Below are positions 1-9,281 of a DNA stretch of 12,149 bases, piece by piece. Both the position numbers and the translations under genes were made by a program. Position 1 is the first letter of the stretch. Every line of letters starts with the position of its first letter. The notes below the pieces were generated by a model, which saw only the letters and a list, made by a program, of their open reading frames with translations, did not search any database and was not told the DNA's origin. The stretch comes from Phoronis ovalis (taxonomy: Eukaryota > Phoronida > Phoronidae). The stretch is from positions 1 to 12,149 of the forward strand of contig JAOXYB010047380.1 of the NCBI GenBank assembly GCA_028565635.1, given 5' to 3'.

Positions 1-834
1 TGATATTTTTTGTGGTTAAAATTAGACTCTTATCTCTTTATTTATAGATTGTATTTCTAATTAAGTGTCTATTAATTTAAACAAATTGCAATAGTTGGAT
101 GAGTCACAATTACATGTAGTGTCAACTCAGCATTTTGAAGATCCATGTATGCTTCATATTAAAAATATGCAATTGCTTTCGCTCAAATAACCAATTTAAA
201 CAGCGTACAATGATGATTCTTCGAATCGTCGTTGTCTTGTTTTGCATTTGCCACTAGAGGCACGATTGTTGGCTATAATATTATTATTCCTGCAGAGTGT
301 AAAATGGATTATTTTAAGCATAAAATTGTATTTATGTCACTGCAAAATTAATAACTTAACAACTAATTCTTCCTGTGTGTAATTAATAAGATCTGATTTC
401 TTCATAAGATCTAGTAATATTCCTGCAAAAAATATGTTTTTTACTGAATTTCACTATCAAATTTATGGTACTGTCGAATGGGGCGTCTGTTCTGGACGGG
501 GATATAGTAAGGAGGTAAATCGATTAAAGAAAACATCTTCCTCGCTCTGGAACATTGTTTTATTTGCAACAAAAAAATCCAGAAGCATTTAGAGCAAGTC
601 TAAAAATGAATTTAATAAGTTCATACAGTTACATAAATCAGGCATTGCCTGACACTGTTATACTTCTGAGAATAATGTAAGATTGACATTGCTGTTCATT
701 ATTGTAAATGTGTTAGCCTCATAGTTTTGAGAGTAATTATCAGAGCGAGGCTCTTGTAATCTTAGTAATGGCTGATTAAATAGTATACTTTAACGAAATG
801 CACATGTTAAATGTTCCTCTTATTTTTTTCACAG
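1..834 (+). other. Non-coding, probable intron of the Maf/ASMTL-like gene
   Basis: AT-rich sequence with stops in all forward frames. It lies directly before a good 3' splice site (pyrimidine tract then CACAG ending at 834). The N-terminal half of the Maf domain, with its Ser-Arg-Arg loop, Asp-Thr-Val strand and Glu-Lys-Pro motif, should be encoded upstream of 835, but I could find no exon for it here. The earlier exons are therefore most likely left of the window. A short, more GC-rich patch at about 478-520 has no recognisable coding content. Confidence 0.6.
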
Positions 835-902
835 ACTAAGTGGGACGACGCACTATGTCTACACTGGATGTATAATTATGTTTCAGAATAACATAAACAC
901 TG
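835..902 (+). CDS. ASMTL: Maf/ASMTL-like gene, internal exon (third from last)
   Basis: 68-base exon between acceptor TTTTTTTCACAG (AG at 833-834) and donor G|GTAAAA (GT at 903-904). The first base completes a split codon, and reading then begins at CTA (836) as LSGTTHYVYTGCIIMF and on to Asn-Thr, ending one base into a codon. This matches the strand after the LSG turn of Maf proteins. The phase-1 end agrees exactly with the frame of the next exon, which supports the model despite the short length. Confidence 0.8.
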
Positions 903-1880
903 GTAAAAAGGGGTTTTATTTGATTTCAGATTGCAGCAGATTTGAATAAAAAACTATTCTTGATCAAAGTTCCAAATATGATATTGAATTTAAATATTTG
1001 CCTCTCTGAAAGGTTATTATCACTTTGCAGATGTATTTTAAATGTGTTAGTTCTGATTCAAAGAAGAGTCAAATTTAGTTAACTTTAAATTAATTTTGTC
1101 TCCCGTTTGTCACGGTAAATATGTGTAGTGTGTTTAATGGACAGTTATTTATTTACTGCTGTTTGCACACTATGCTACGATTTAGTTTTTATGATGCAAC
1201 AATAGCAGTAATATGAGATTTGAGGGACGTTTTTGTATTTATTTCAACCCCACTTATTTCTAATAATGAGATCTGATGCTACAGTGTTCCAAAATTTTAT
1301 AACCACTTTACTACAATCTTTTAGTAGGTGATATGAAAGGCGAAAAGGACTATCATATACACTCATTCCATGAAGGGACAGAAGTTCAAATGTCTGAAAT
1401 GTCTGCAGATGTCATTCAACAATATGTGGAGACTGGAGAGCCATTGTGAGTCAACATGTTTAAAACACAAATAACATTGTACATATTGGTGTAACATTGT
1501 AGCATGCACTTAGACAGGGTACGAGGCCAGTAGGTGTAGAAAAATCTTTGTTCAAAAGTATAATTTTTTTATCTTACTGAAATGCTTAACACAAATCTGT
1601 CAGTTTCTGCAGATTAAGGTATTTTTGAATAACCTTCCTGTAAGACAGCAATGGGGTATTAAATTGGATTTCTATTTTACTTCCTTGTCAAATAGTTTGT
1701 AACCCATTTTAAGGAATGGTTATTTATTTCAGAGACAAAGCAGGAGGTTATGGAATCAATGGGCTGGCTGCTAGTTTGATAGTCGGTATAAATGGAGATT
1801 TTTATAACGTGATGGGATTCCCACTGCACAGATTTTGCAAAGAGCTTTGTCAGATGTCTTCAGATGGTTTGATTTCTTAA
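835..1880 (+). CDS. ASMTL: Maf-family dTTP/UTP pyrophosphatase (ASMTL-like), C-terminal part, 3 exons
   Basis: Joined exons 835-902, 1328-1445 (or 1325-1445) and 1733-1880 give about 110 residues ending at TAA 1878-1880. Maf proteins hydrolyse dTTP, UTP and modified nucleoside triphosphates to the monophosphate plus pyrophosphate, keeping damaged or unusual nucleotides out of DNA and RNA. Visible family landmarks, in order: an LSG turn with a following strand (where human ASMTL has LSGREH), an HEGTEV segment matching the conserved acidic E-x-T position, and GEPLDKAGGYGI, the family hallmark containing the catalytic-site lysine. The protein then runs to GDFYNVMGFPLHRFCKEL and stops about 10 residues later. 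Human ASMTL continues into a methyltransferase-like domain; this copy appears to be Maf-only. The GG pair usual after the hallmark is AA here. The 5' exons and true start are outside the window. The family call is secure; the ASMTL-type orthology is likely. Confidence 0.87.
1328..1445 (+). CDS. ASMTL: Maf/ASMTL-like gene, penultimate exon
   Basis: The exon follows the tandem acceptor TTTTAGTAG. The AG at 1323-1324 or the AG at 1326-1327 can be used, and both keep frame, adding or dropping one codon. It reads GDMKGEKDYHIHSFHEGTEV and then a helix ending in ETGEP, and stops at donor TT|GTGAGT (GT at 1446-1447), splitting a leucine codon. The HEGTEV segment aligns with the YEETKV segment of human ASMTL. 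Confidence 0.88.
1733..1880 (+). CDS. ASMTL: Maf/ASMTL-like gene, terminal coding exon
   Basis: The acceptor is TTATTTATTTCAG (AG at 1731-1732). The first base completes the split Leu codon, so the junction reads GEPL-DKAGGYGI, exactly the Maf hallmark. The exon continues GDFYNVMGFPLHRFC and stops at TAA 1878-1880. No good donor is seen before the stop, so this looks like the true C terminus of a Maf-only protein and not a truncated fusion. Confidence 0.9.
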
Positions 1881-1919
1881 TGTATAACCAAGTTATTAAT
1901 GTATAACCAAGTTATTAAT
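1878..1919. repeat. 19-bp tandem duplication at the Maf gene stop codon
   Basis: The unit TAATGTATAACCAAGTTAT occurs at 1878-1896 and again, identically, at 1897-1915, followed by the first four bases of a third copy. The first unit begins with the TAA stop codon of the Maf gene, so the duplication repeats the stop and the start of the 3' UTR without changing the protein. Perfect identity suggests a recent slippage event or a polymorphic locus. Confidence 0.9.
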
Positions 1920-3090
1920 TTTTAAATTAAATTAAAATTTTTCCTTTCCAATCTCAGTGGACGGCCTTTCATCTATGATAGAATCATATATGGTACACAC
2001 AGTTGAATGTAAAACATAAAGATATCAAAACTTCACTAGACGGCACAACAATGATGATAATACAAATCGGTTTTATATTGCAAGACACTGAGTTCATGCC
2101 AAACTCCTATAAGTTACTGCATTTCTTGGCAGAGTTGGTACTAATAGCTTAGAGCCACAACAGGCTTCTGGTGTGTTTAGACATTACCAACAAAGGCTGA
2201 ACTTGTAGGTTTCTGTGAGACAAGATCACCGAACCGTGATAAAGATGTTATTTAAGAGCAAGTTAATATGTATCCTGGGGAGGTGGCCTTGTAATAACAG
2301 TTGGTGTGTAAGGTCTAAGGTGAAAAACCTTTGGCCATTTATTTTGACGTTTCACTCGATGTTACAGCTTTTCCCAGTTATTGACTCAGACTTGTTTCTG
2401 CAAAATTTTAAGTTTCTAAGATAATGTGGGTTGCTTGCTCTCAGTTTAAGCTTAATTTACATATTTCAACGTGAACCAATAATTTCTTACTGTGGTATTC
2501 AATCAAGGAAGGATCTAGTAACGTTTCATGTGAATCACCCGAACACTTCAGACTTATTTTGCAACACAGTAAATTTATATTTGTTCCGATGTAGGGCAAT
2601 GTCAAATAAATCAATCTACATTTTCAGTTTTAAATTGTATTCTTTAGTTTTTTTGTACATTCAAGTTTCTCAGCTAGATCTGACCATGCCCCCAACTTTG
2701 GTAACCCTCAGAAAATCGCAAACTTACCTTTAATACACTAGCAGGGCTGTTGCCTTACCTGGGATTTCATTGTGTCCAACTGTTAGTCATTCCATGACTA
2801 TTGCACTTCTATAGAGGATTTTTAACCACATATTTGTGCCAGTCGCGTATAAGGTGAAGCAGCAGTCACAAAAAAAAAATTGGGCAACATGCTCACAGAT
2901 TGGACTAGTTTTGGGAGCCTTTGACAACAGAGATTCTTTCTTGGGCGCAGTTTTGAAAACTAATAGTTTTTGACCACAAATTCTACTAGAATTACATTCT
3001 ACATTGTAATGTATTTTTATAATATTTCTGAAGATTGGATTAGCGTGATGTTCTTTTAATGGAAGTAATAATAAAGACACAGATTTCAAG
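1881..3090 (+). other. Presumed 3' UTR of the Maf gene and space between convergent genes
   Basis: 1.2 kb without a supportable gene. Open frames at 2215-2733 (+) and 2787-3089 (-) encode no recognisable domain and have AT-biased composition. Possible + strand poly(A) signals are ATTAAA at 1926-1931, AATAAA at 2605-2610 and AATAAA at 3070-3075; which is used cannot be told from sequence. A run of ten A residues occurs near 2870. Confidence 0.5.
3070..3075 (+). promoter_or_regulatory. Candidate + strand poly(A) signal AATAAA
   Basis: Canonical AATAAA, the most distal + strand signal before the brat 3' end. If it is used, the Maf gene transcript would end near 3090-3100 with a 3' UTR of about 1.2 kb. 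Earlier candidates (1926-1931, 2605-2610) compete. Confidence 0.35.
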
Positions 3091-3102
3091 CAAACAAAAT
3101 AT

Positions 3103-3108
3103 TTTATT
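3103..3108 (-). promoter_or_regulatory. brat: Candidate distal poly(A) signal of brat
   Basis: On the - strand this reads AATAAA within TTAAATAAAATATTTTG. About 20 bases downstream comes a GT/T-rich stretch (TCTGTGTCTTTATT, 3085 down to about 3072), the usual downstream element. This is the best 3' end signal in the region for the - strand gene; cleavage is expected around 3080-3090. Confidence 0.5.
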
Positions 3109-3365
3109 TAATTACCAGCGATATACAAAACAAAACTTTTAAGTGAAAAAACACCAAAATATGTATGATTACAATATGAATTTTGATATAATAGATTACA
3201 TAAATTAATCTTAGTTTAACACAGTCAGATCTGTACAGAGATCAATCATAATACAATTAATTCTTACACTTTCAGAACCATCAACTCATTTGCTCAACAT
3301 TTATGCATTAACTACACGAGATATTATCAAAGCAACACGTTGTACAGCAAACTACAAGTTAGAAC

Positions 3366-3386
3366 CTATAGCTATCAAAGCTATAG
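3366..3386. repeat. Perfect 8-bp hairpin CTATAGCT/AGCTATAG
   Basis: CTATAGCT (3366-3373), a five-base loop ATCAA, then AGCTATAG (3379-3386). It is a perfect short stem within the presumed brat 3' UTR, about 280 bases before its end. No function is assigned. Confidence 0.7.
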
Positions 3387-3649
3387 ACATATTTAAAATG
3401 GATATTTGTTGTGAAATCAGAAAAGACAAAGCACACTTGGAAGTATTTGACAATGTGCATATTTGAATATAACAATTTTGGATTAAAAAAAATGTTTTTC
3501 AACTTGAGCCTCAATTTTATGTGTTAAAAGTTGGTTGGCAGCAGGTGTCTCGGGATGTTCCTTAGTTTATATTTTGAATAACTCTATAGTTGCCATATCA
3601 AAGATATCTCCAATTTTGGGACTGAAAGTGTTTACAACTTTGGTTAGCC

Positions 3650-3774
3650 CATGTCACAGTGAGTTTAGTAAATCAAACAAGAAGCAAAAACGTTTCTTTG
3701 TACATAACCCCGCCAAAGTTTATGAGCTTCGAAATGTTGTTTCTTCAGTATACTAGAAAGCTCACTGTGACGTG
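3650..3774. repeat. Inverted repeat with 11-bp perfect arms, about 97-base loop
   Basis: GTCACAGTGAG (3653-3663) is exactly complementary to CTCACTGTGAC (3761-3771). The pairing extends outward and inward with a few mismatches or G-T pairs (the flanking CAT pairs with GTG; TTTAGTA partly matches TACTAGAAAG), so the whole block could fold as an imperfect long hairpin. It may be a decayed MITE-like element or an RNA structure in the brat 3' UTR. Confidence 0.7.
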
Positions 3775-4223
3775 TACTTCAATACTGAAATTTAATGTGA
3801 CAAATTGGCTCATAAAGCCAGGGCTCTTTGCTCCTTAGGTGCATAAGAATAATTAGGGAATATCACCAAACGATACCAAAATCTCATGATTAGACGACGA
3901 TGACCATAACTCAGCCTTTTGGGAAAGTGTAAATTGTGTAAAAAATGTATACTAAACATTACTGTAGCACCCAATTATACAAAGAACCCAAACTTCTAAC
4001 AAAATGCATTTAACAGGCACTATATAAGACATAATCATGGCTCATTTGTGCATATACCTTATATAAATAATTACGTAAACAACAGCTTACTTTATAAACA
4101 ACTGGCTATATAAAATGATTATTAATAAGAACAGTCAACGTAGCTTCCAAAGTTATTACTAACAATTTCCTAAAATTATGAAAAGCCAAAATTAAAGATC
4201 TCCTGGTGAGCGTAGTCGACCGT

Positions 4224-4237
4224 TCTCTCTCTCTCTC
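4224..4237. repeat. (TC)7 microsatellite
   Basis: Seven TC units, reading GAGAGAGAGAGAGA on the brat sense strand. It is an ordinary short microsatellite and probably polymorphic. Confidence 0.9.
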
Positions 4238-7200
4238 AAAAAATTAATATTATGTAATAACTATAATTTCACCAGTTTGTAACAAATTTTCTTTGAAAGC
4301 TGAGTATGTAACATATCAACCACCCAAACACAACAATACATCTAAGTAGAACTTATAGGTGTTAAACAACGAGAGACTGCAGTAAGGCAAAATAACCATG
4401 ACGTCTATAACATGTAAAATTGATACTACAAGACAACATTACCTGACCTCCAGAAAACAGACATTTGAGCATTTACTTTTTGATTGTCCTATCGAGACAG
4501 AATTTGTAATTCCTGTGTCAGTCGTCGGTTTCTGAAACAACTAAATTGAAAACTAGAAGCAATAATGATATTTAACGACAGCACATTACACATATGCACC
4601 ATACTATATTAGTACATAAATTGTGTTAATGTTTTACCCTGAGCTGAGAGCTCATTTCAGCAATTAGTTAATTGCAAGATTTTAACATGCACTTTTTTTG
4701 AACAGCTTGCAAAATCAAATCAAAAACAGAGGACTAGAAAAGGAGCCTGGAAACTGGAGGTCAACCCTATGTTGCTTATACCCTGAACAGAATTTCACCT
4801 TTCAAAGGAATTATATTCATAAATGCAAGTCTCTTAATTGGAGTTTCTCCTGAAAACTGGATTTTTATGAAAATTGCTATCAATAAAATATAATAACAAA
4901 CACAGACTACAGTATAATAACAAAATAGTTATAAAGTAAAACTTAACATTTAGAACTGGCAAAAAAGATATTTTACCATAATTATTTTTGTTTTTTAAAA
5001 ATATTTTTGTTAGATATAAATCTTGGAAGTTGCAAGACAAGATAAATTATAGCAATTATGTAGTCTGATAACACAAATACAAACACAATGTAGATACGAA
5101 CAATTAACTCGACTTGAATTAACATATCGATAAAACAAGTTTCAAAATTAGAAATGGGATTTTTTTTCAACAAGATTGAAACAGTTTTATTATCCAGATG
5201 CTTCTAATGCATTCACTCAATGGCATAAATCTCTGTCATCAGTTAGACAATCCATAGACTGAAAACACAATTACTTGACACACAACACAGGATAAAATGC
5301 ACCAATAGGTACTACGGACAAAAAAGGCAAAGTGTCACATACTTTCCGGCAGGCTATAAAGAAGACAATAATTTTGCTGGCTTGGAATCGAGCAAAAACA
5401 TTTAAACTAAAACAAGTTCTTCCTTACTTAATTTCAACATGATTAGAAAATATCATACTGGTAGAAATATTGGCTAATTTAATTAAAGATATTGCTCCCA
5501 TTCACAATTTCATGATTCAACAAATGACTTAGGAAAGATAGATTTCATCTTATTATGACTTGAAAAAATACACTTAAAAATCAGAAGTTTTGATTATGTT
5601 CCAACACAACAAGTTAAAATTTCATTGTCTAAGCTACTTTAACTACCACTCAATCAGTAATAACATTCAATTCACTACATTTTTTTTAAAGCTTTTTTTC
5701 AAATAACTGCTGTAAAATTCTAACTAAAATAGCAGCCATAAAATTTTATTAAACAACATAGCTGAACTATGCTATTTCTACTAACTCAAGTAAACCGTGA
5801 CGTAATTGATAAACAGTACAACAACGAATCAGTAGAAATGGCACTGTCGATATAACAGATAATACCTTATTGCATATATCTTGTGATTAAATAGAAATCA
5901 TGCAAAATGAACACCCCTGATACGCTTGGAATAAGCAATGGAATTGTTTAATATAAAACAGGGTCCTGAATAATTCTGAGATTGCTACAACTATGCTACC
6001 GTATCAGTTAATACCATATTTGTTAACTTGTAACTCTTGCTGGTGCAACCTCTTCAGGGAAAATATTGTAATTCCTATCACACTAAAATAGATTTTAGAT
6101 CAAAGTCACAGACAGATCAGTTTTCTATGAAGTTATGGTTGATTTTAACGCCACAAGCAAGAATACAAGAGACAACATATATAGAAATATAACTTTACTA
6201 TCACAATAATTTTTAAATCTACACTGGCTTATTATTAATACCGCAATAAAATAAAAAATAATAACATACAAAACAAAGTGTTATCTTTGGGACGAGTAAA
6301 TTCAGCTAATTGATATTTTTCATCAGTTGCCATTGTCATGATTTTTCTGAGATTTTTATTTATTAACAACTGTCGACAACAATCATTGTAGTACTTCAAA
6401 CACGTAATAATGCAACACACCAGTATAACAAAAACATCCAGCACCAAGTATCAACACAAAATCAAAGCGACTAAACTAGATAATTAATTACACATCGAAC
6501 AGACTAACAAAGTGTCTTCAGACTTAGAAAACACGTAAATGAAATAAAAGTCCGAAACAATGTGCGTAACGGTACTACTGACAACAATTTTAAAAAATAT
6601 TGTAATATGGCTTTAAAATATTAAATAGAAAATTAATAAATTAACCTCTAATACCCAGAAAGAACTATATGGAAAGTCTCACTTGGGACAAGCAAACCAC
6701 ATACAATATCAAAATTTAATAGACTTTGACAACACTGTAGATAGAATGCACATGGCTTGTACATAGAAGTTATCCACTGCACCCAATGTCACATAGGATA
6801 TGACCCAACAGTCTAACACCTCACAGCCTATAGTAACAGTGAATCACAAGTAATCAACAAAGCAAATCATTTCAAACTTTAAAAATCTTTAGCAGCCTTC
6901 TAGAGAGTATTAGATATAAACTGGTATTTTATTACTTCAAACAACGGATAAAATAATAAACTTATAACAAATATATAGATAGTTGGCTTTACAAAACTTC
7001 GAATCGGCTATTTGGAAGTTGTCGGCGACATGTTAGCAAAATTTCAAGCAGTCATTACCTAACCATGATATGACATCGTAACATTATTTAGTCAGTGAGC
7101 ACTGGAAAAATATATGAAACTACTATGAAAATACAACAATCTATTCTAAGGCATTTAAGCCAATAAGTTTACAATAAAATACTGATTAATTTAACATGTG

Positions 7201-7626
7201 CATAATTATAATGACGCTTTAAGAATAACTGGGTAATGACATAACTGCATGCATATAACGGGATTAATGAATATTATACTTTGACAAAAATTAATAACCA
7301 TTGCATACAAAATTATATTCCATGATGTTTCTTTAATTAACATTAAGTAGTCGTAATTACTATGTAACATAAGCATAACATTGATTCATCCTGCTTCATA
7401 AAAACTTCATAACCAATGCAAAAAGGCAACTACTGGTTTCAAACCACGCTGGACCCTAAACACGTGATAAAACCAACACTGTTAACAGACAAAGAGGTTA
7501 CAAGTCAACCAGTGTTCCTACAGATCAAAGCCCTATAAAAAAGCCCAACAGCAATGCCATACATCACTACCAATCCAATCAGCTTGATGAACAGACAGCT
7601 CCCTCTACAGGTCTAATTGTTAACCT

Positions 7627-9281
7627 TCAATTTCCGATGCCATACAGCTTCTCCATCATGTTATCGGAGTACATACCGAAGCCACCCATACTAGGAACCT
7701 GAAGGTAACGGTAGACATACAGCCGGTAATCTTTACTGGCTAACACAATGGATGCATCGTCCAGCAACGAAACATCAAAACACTGAGCATGCTTCACCTT
7801 GCTCTCCAAAGCGTTGACTAAGTTACCATCTTGTGTAAAAATGGTCAAGTTGAAGTTGTTGTGGTTGTCCGCGATGAGGATTTCACCAGTGCTATTGATG
7901 CCAACGCCAATAGGGTAGTTTGTAATACCCTCTCCTCCGATCTGACGAAGGTAAATACCCTGGTAGTTGAAAACCTTGACACAGTGGGCACGGTTGTCAC
8001 TGATGAAGATCTCTTCCTTATCATTCACGACAACACCATTGGGGAATTCAAGATGTTTGGAGCATCCAAATTTCTGTAGAACGTTGCCAAGCTGGTCAAA
8101 AATCAAGACTCTCATTACTTTGCATTCTACGATGATGATTCGACCTCGGTTGTCCACGGTAACGCCACGAGGATGCTGCAGGATATTGGCGCCAAATTTG
8201 CGTACAAACTGGCCGTACTGATTGTAGATTTGCACTTGATGAGTAGGGCTGCGCTCGGTCACAACGATATCGCCAGAATTCTTAATAACAGCCACACGAT
8301 TGGGATACAGCAGTTGACCATCTCGTTTTCCGCACTCTCCAAACTGAAACTTGAACCGACCTTCACGATCAAAGATTTGGATCCGATGGTTATTTGTGTC
8401 AGCAACAACGATGTCATTCTGTGCATTAACAGCCACACCGCTTGGTTCTGTAAACTGGCCTTCCATGACACCAAACTCCCCAAATTTACAATGGTAGATC
8501 ATCTTCTGACGTTTAATTTGAGACTTGGGTGGGTAAATATTGGCAGTGGTGATAAGCTTCGATGTTAAATCGTTGATAGGGTCAGCGCTTGTAGAGAAGA
8601 TGTCCGTACCATTCTGCAGCATATCCATACCGCCAGTTGACCATTTGTCATATGGATTACCAATGGGATCTTGTGTCATAGGGAACAGGGAATTCAAGCT
8701 ATTCAGACTACTGTTAGAACCCCCATATCTCTTCCCCAGTAGATCTGAATCAAAGATGTTACCATTCATTGGACCATTCATGCCACTGTTCATTGGAGTT
8801 GGCATACCGCTGCCTATAGACATGCTACCATTAACAGGCCCACTCAGACTGCCAGATACTGGTATATTCATACCACCATTCATTTGCCCAGACATACCAT
8901 CGCCAATGACTCCATTCACTGGCCTGTTGGTATACTTTGTACCGTTTGGTCTTGCTATGGGTTGTGGCTTCTGGGTTGGGGGAGGTACTTCACTATCCTG
9001 ACGTACATAACCAAAAGTGTTACGCACACCAGCTTGGATTGCCTGGTAGTTAGACACAAATTCTAAATCTATACCTGACTGACCCAATGAATCAGGCACA
9101 TATCCCATAAGGCCTTGTATCTTACTGTCAATCAACTTCTTAAACATTAGGATCTCTGTGATGTTGGCATGATTGGTCAATTTTTCAATGAATTCACACC
9201 CCTGGTACAGTTTATCAGACGACTCCTGCATCTTTTGGAGCATTCCATTTAAAGACAGCTGCTTTGCCTTGTATGCACTTT
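7627..9281 (-). CDS. brat: brat terminal coding exon: end of coiled coil, linker, whole NHL domain
   Basis: 1655-base exon. The acceptor on the - strand is TATAATTTTAG|AAAGTGC (AG at 9283-9282); its first two bases complete a Glu codon, giving KELE-SAYKAK, which parallels KELETLYTAK of fly Brat. The open frame runs to TGA at 7629-7627. All six NHL blades (8517 down to 7705) are in this one exon with no intron. Typical blade motifs include FTEPSGVAVN, ADTNNHRIQIF, HPRGVTVDN, FPNGVVVND, SDNRAHCVKVF and IADNHNNFNLTIF. The last blade ends in SKDYRLYVYRY, followed by about 25 less conserved residues. Confidence 0.95.

Larger units (their letters stand above)
3085..7626 (-). other. brat: Presumed long 3' UTR of brat
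   Basis: About 4.5 kb directly downstream of the brat stop codon, very AT-rich. Small open frames at 3535-3756 (+), 4834-5173 (-) and 6235-6447 (-) show no domain or codon signal. The last strong - strand poly(A) signal before the opposing gene is at 3103-3108, which sets the proposed end. Internal AATAAA hexamers on the - strand (6928-6933, 6355-6364, 5745-5750, 5186-5191) could give shorter isoforms. Very long 3' UTRs are common for post-transcriptional regulators expressed in nervous tissue. The extent is inferred; an unrelated non-coding transcript in part of it cannot be excluded. Confidence 0.5.

Noticed and set aside
632-695. Possible upstream Maf exon reading PDTVILL
   Set aside because: Superficially like the Maf Asp-Thr-Val strand, but the following residues do not give the Glu-Lys-Pro motif, a stop comes three codons later, and splice sites are poor.
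2431-2733. + strand open frame of 100 residues between the genes
   Set aside because: AT-driven composition, no domain, no splice context linking it to the Maf gene.
2787-3089. - strand open frame of 100 residues
   Set aside because: No recognisable family; lies past the likely brat poly(A) site and contains the A-run; nothing supports translation.
3535-3756. + strand open frame of 73 residues
   Set aside because: No family resemblance; coincides with the inverted repeat in the presumed brat 3' UTR.
4224-4237. GAGA run as a GAGA-factor binding site
   Set aside because: Far downstream of the gene and simply a dinucleotide microsatellite.
3085-7626. let-7 target sites as in LIN-41/TRIM71
   Set aside because: I saw no GAGGTAG on the + strand (CUACCUC on the mRNA). 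With no filamin domain in the protein, this fits Brat and not LIN-41.
8173-8568. + strand open frame of 131 residues
   Set aside because: Shadow of the NHL-coding exon on the opposite strand; no recognisable domain.
8540-9001. + strand open frame of 153 residues
   Set aside because: Antisense shadow of the repetitive Brat linker; its Pro/Leu/Ile-rich composition is explained by the repeats on the other strand.
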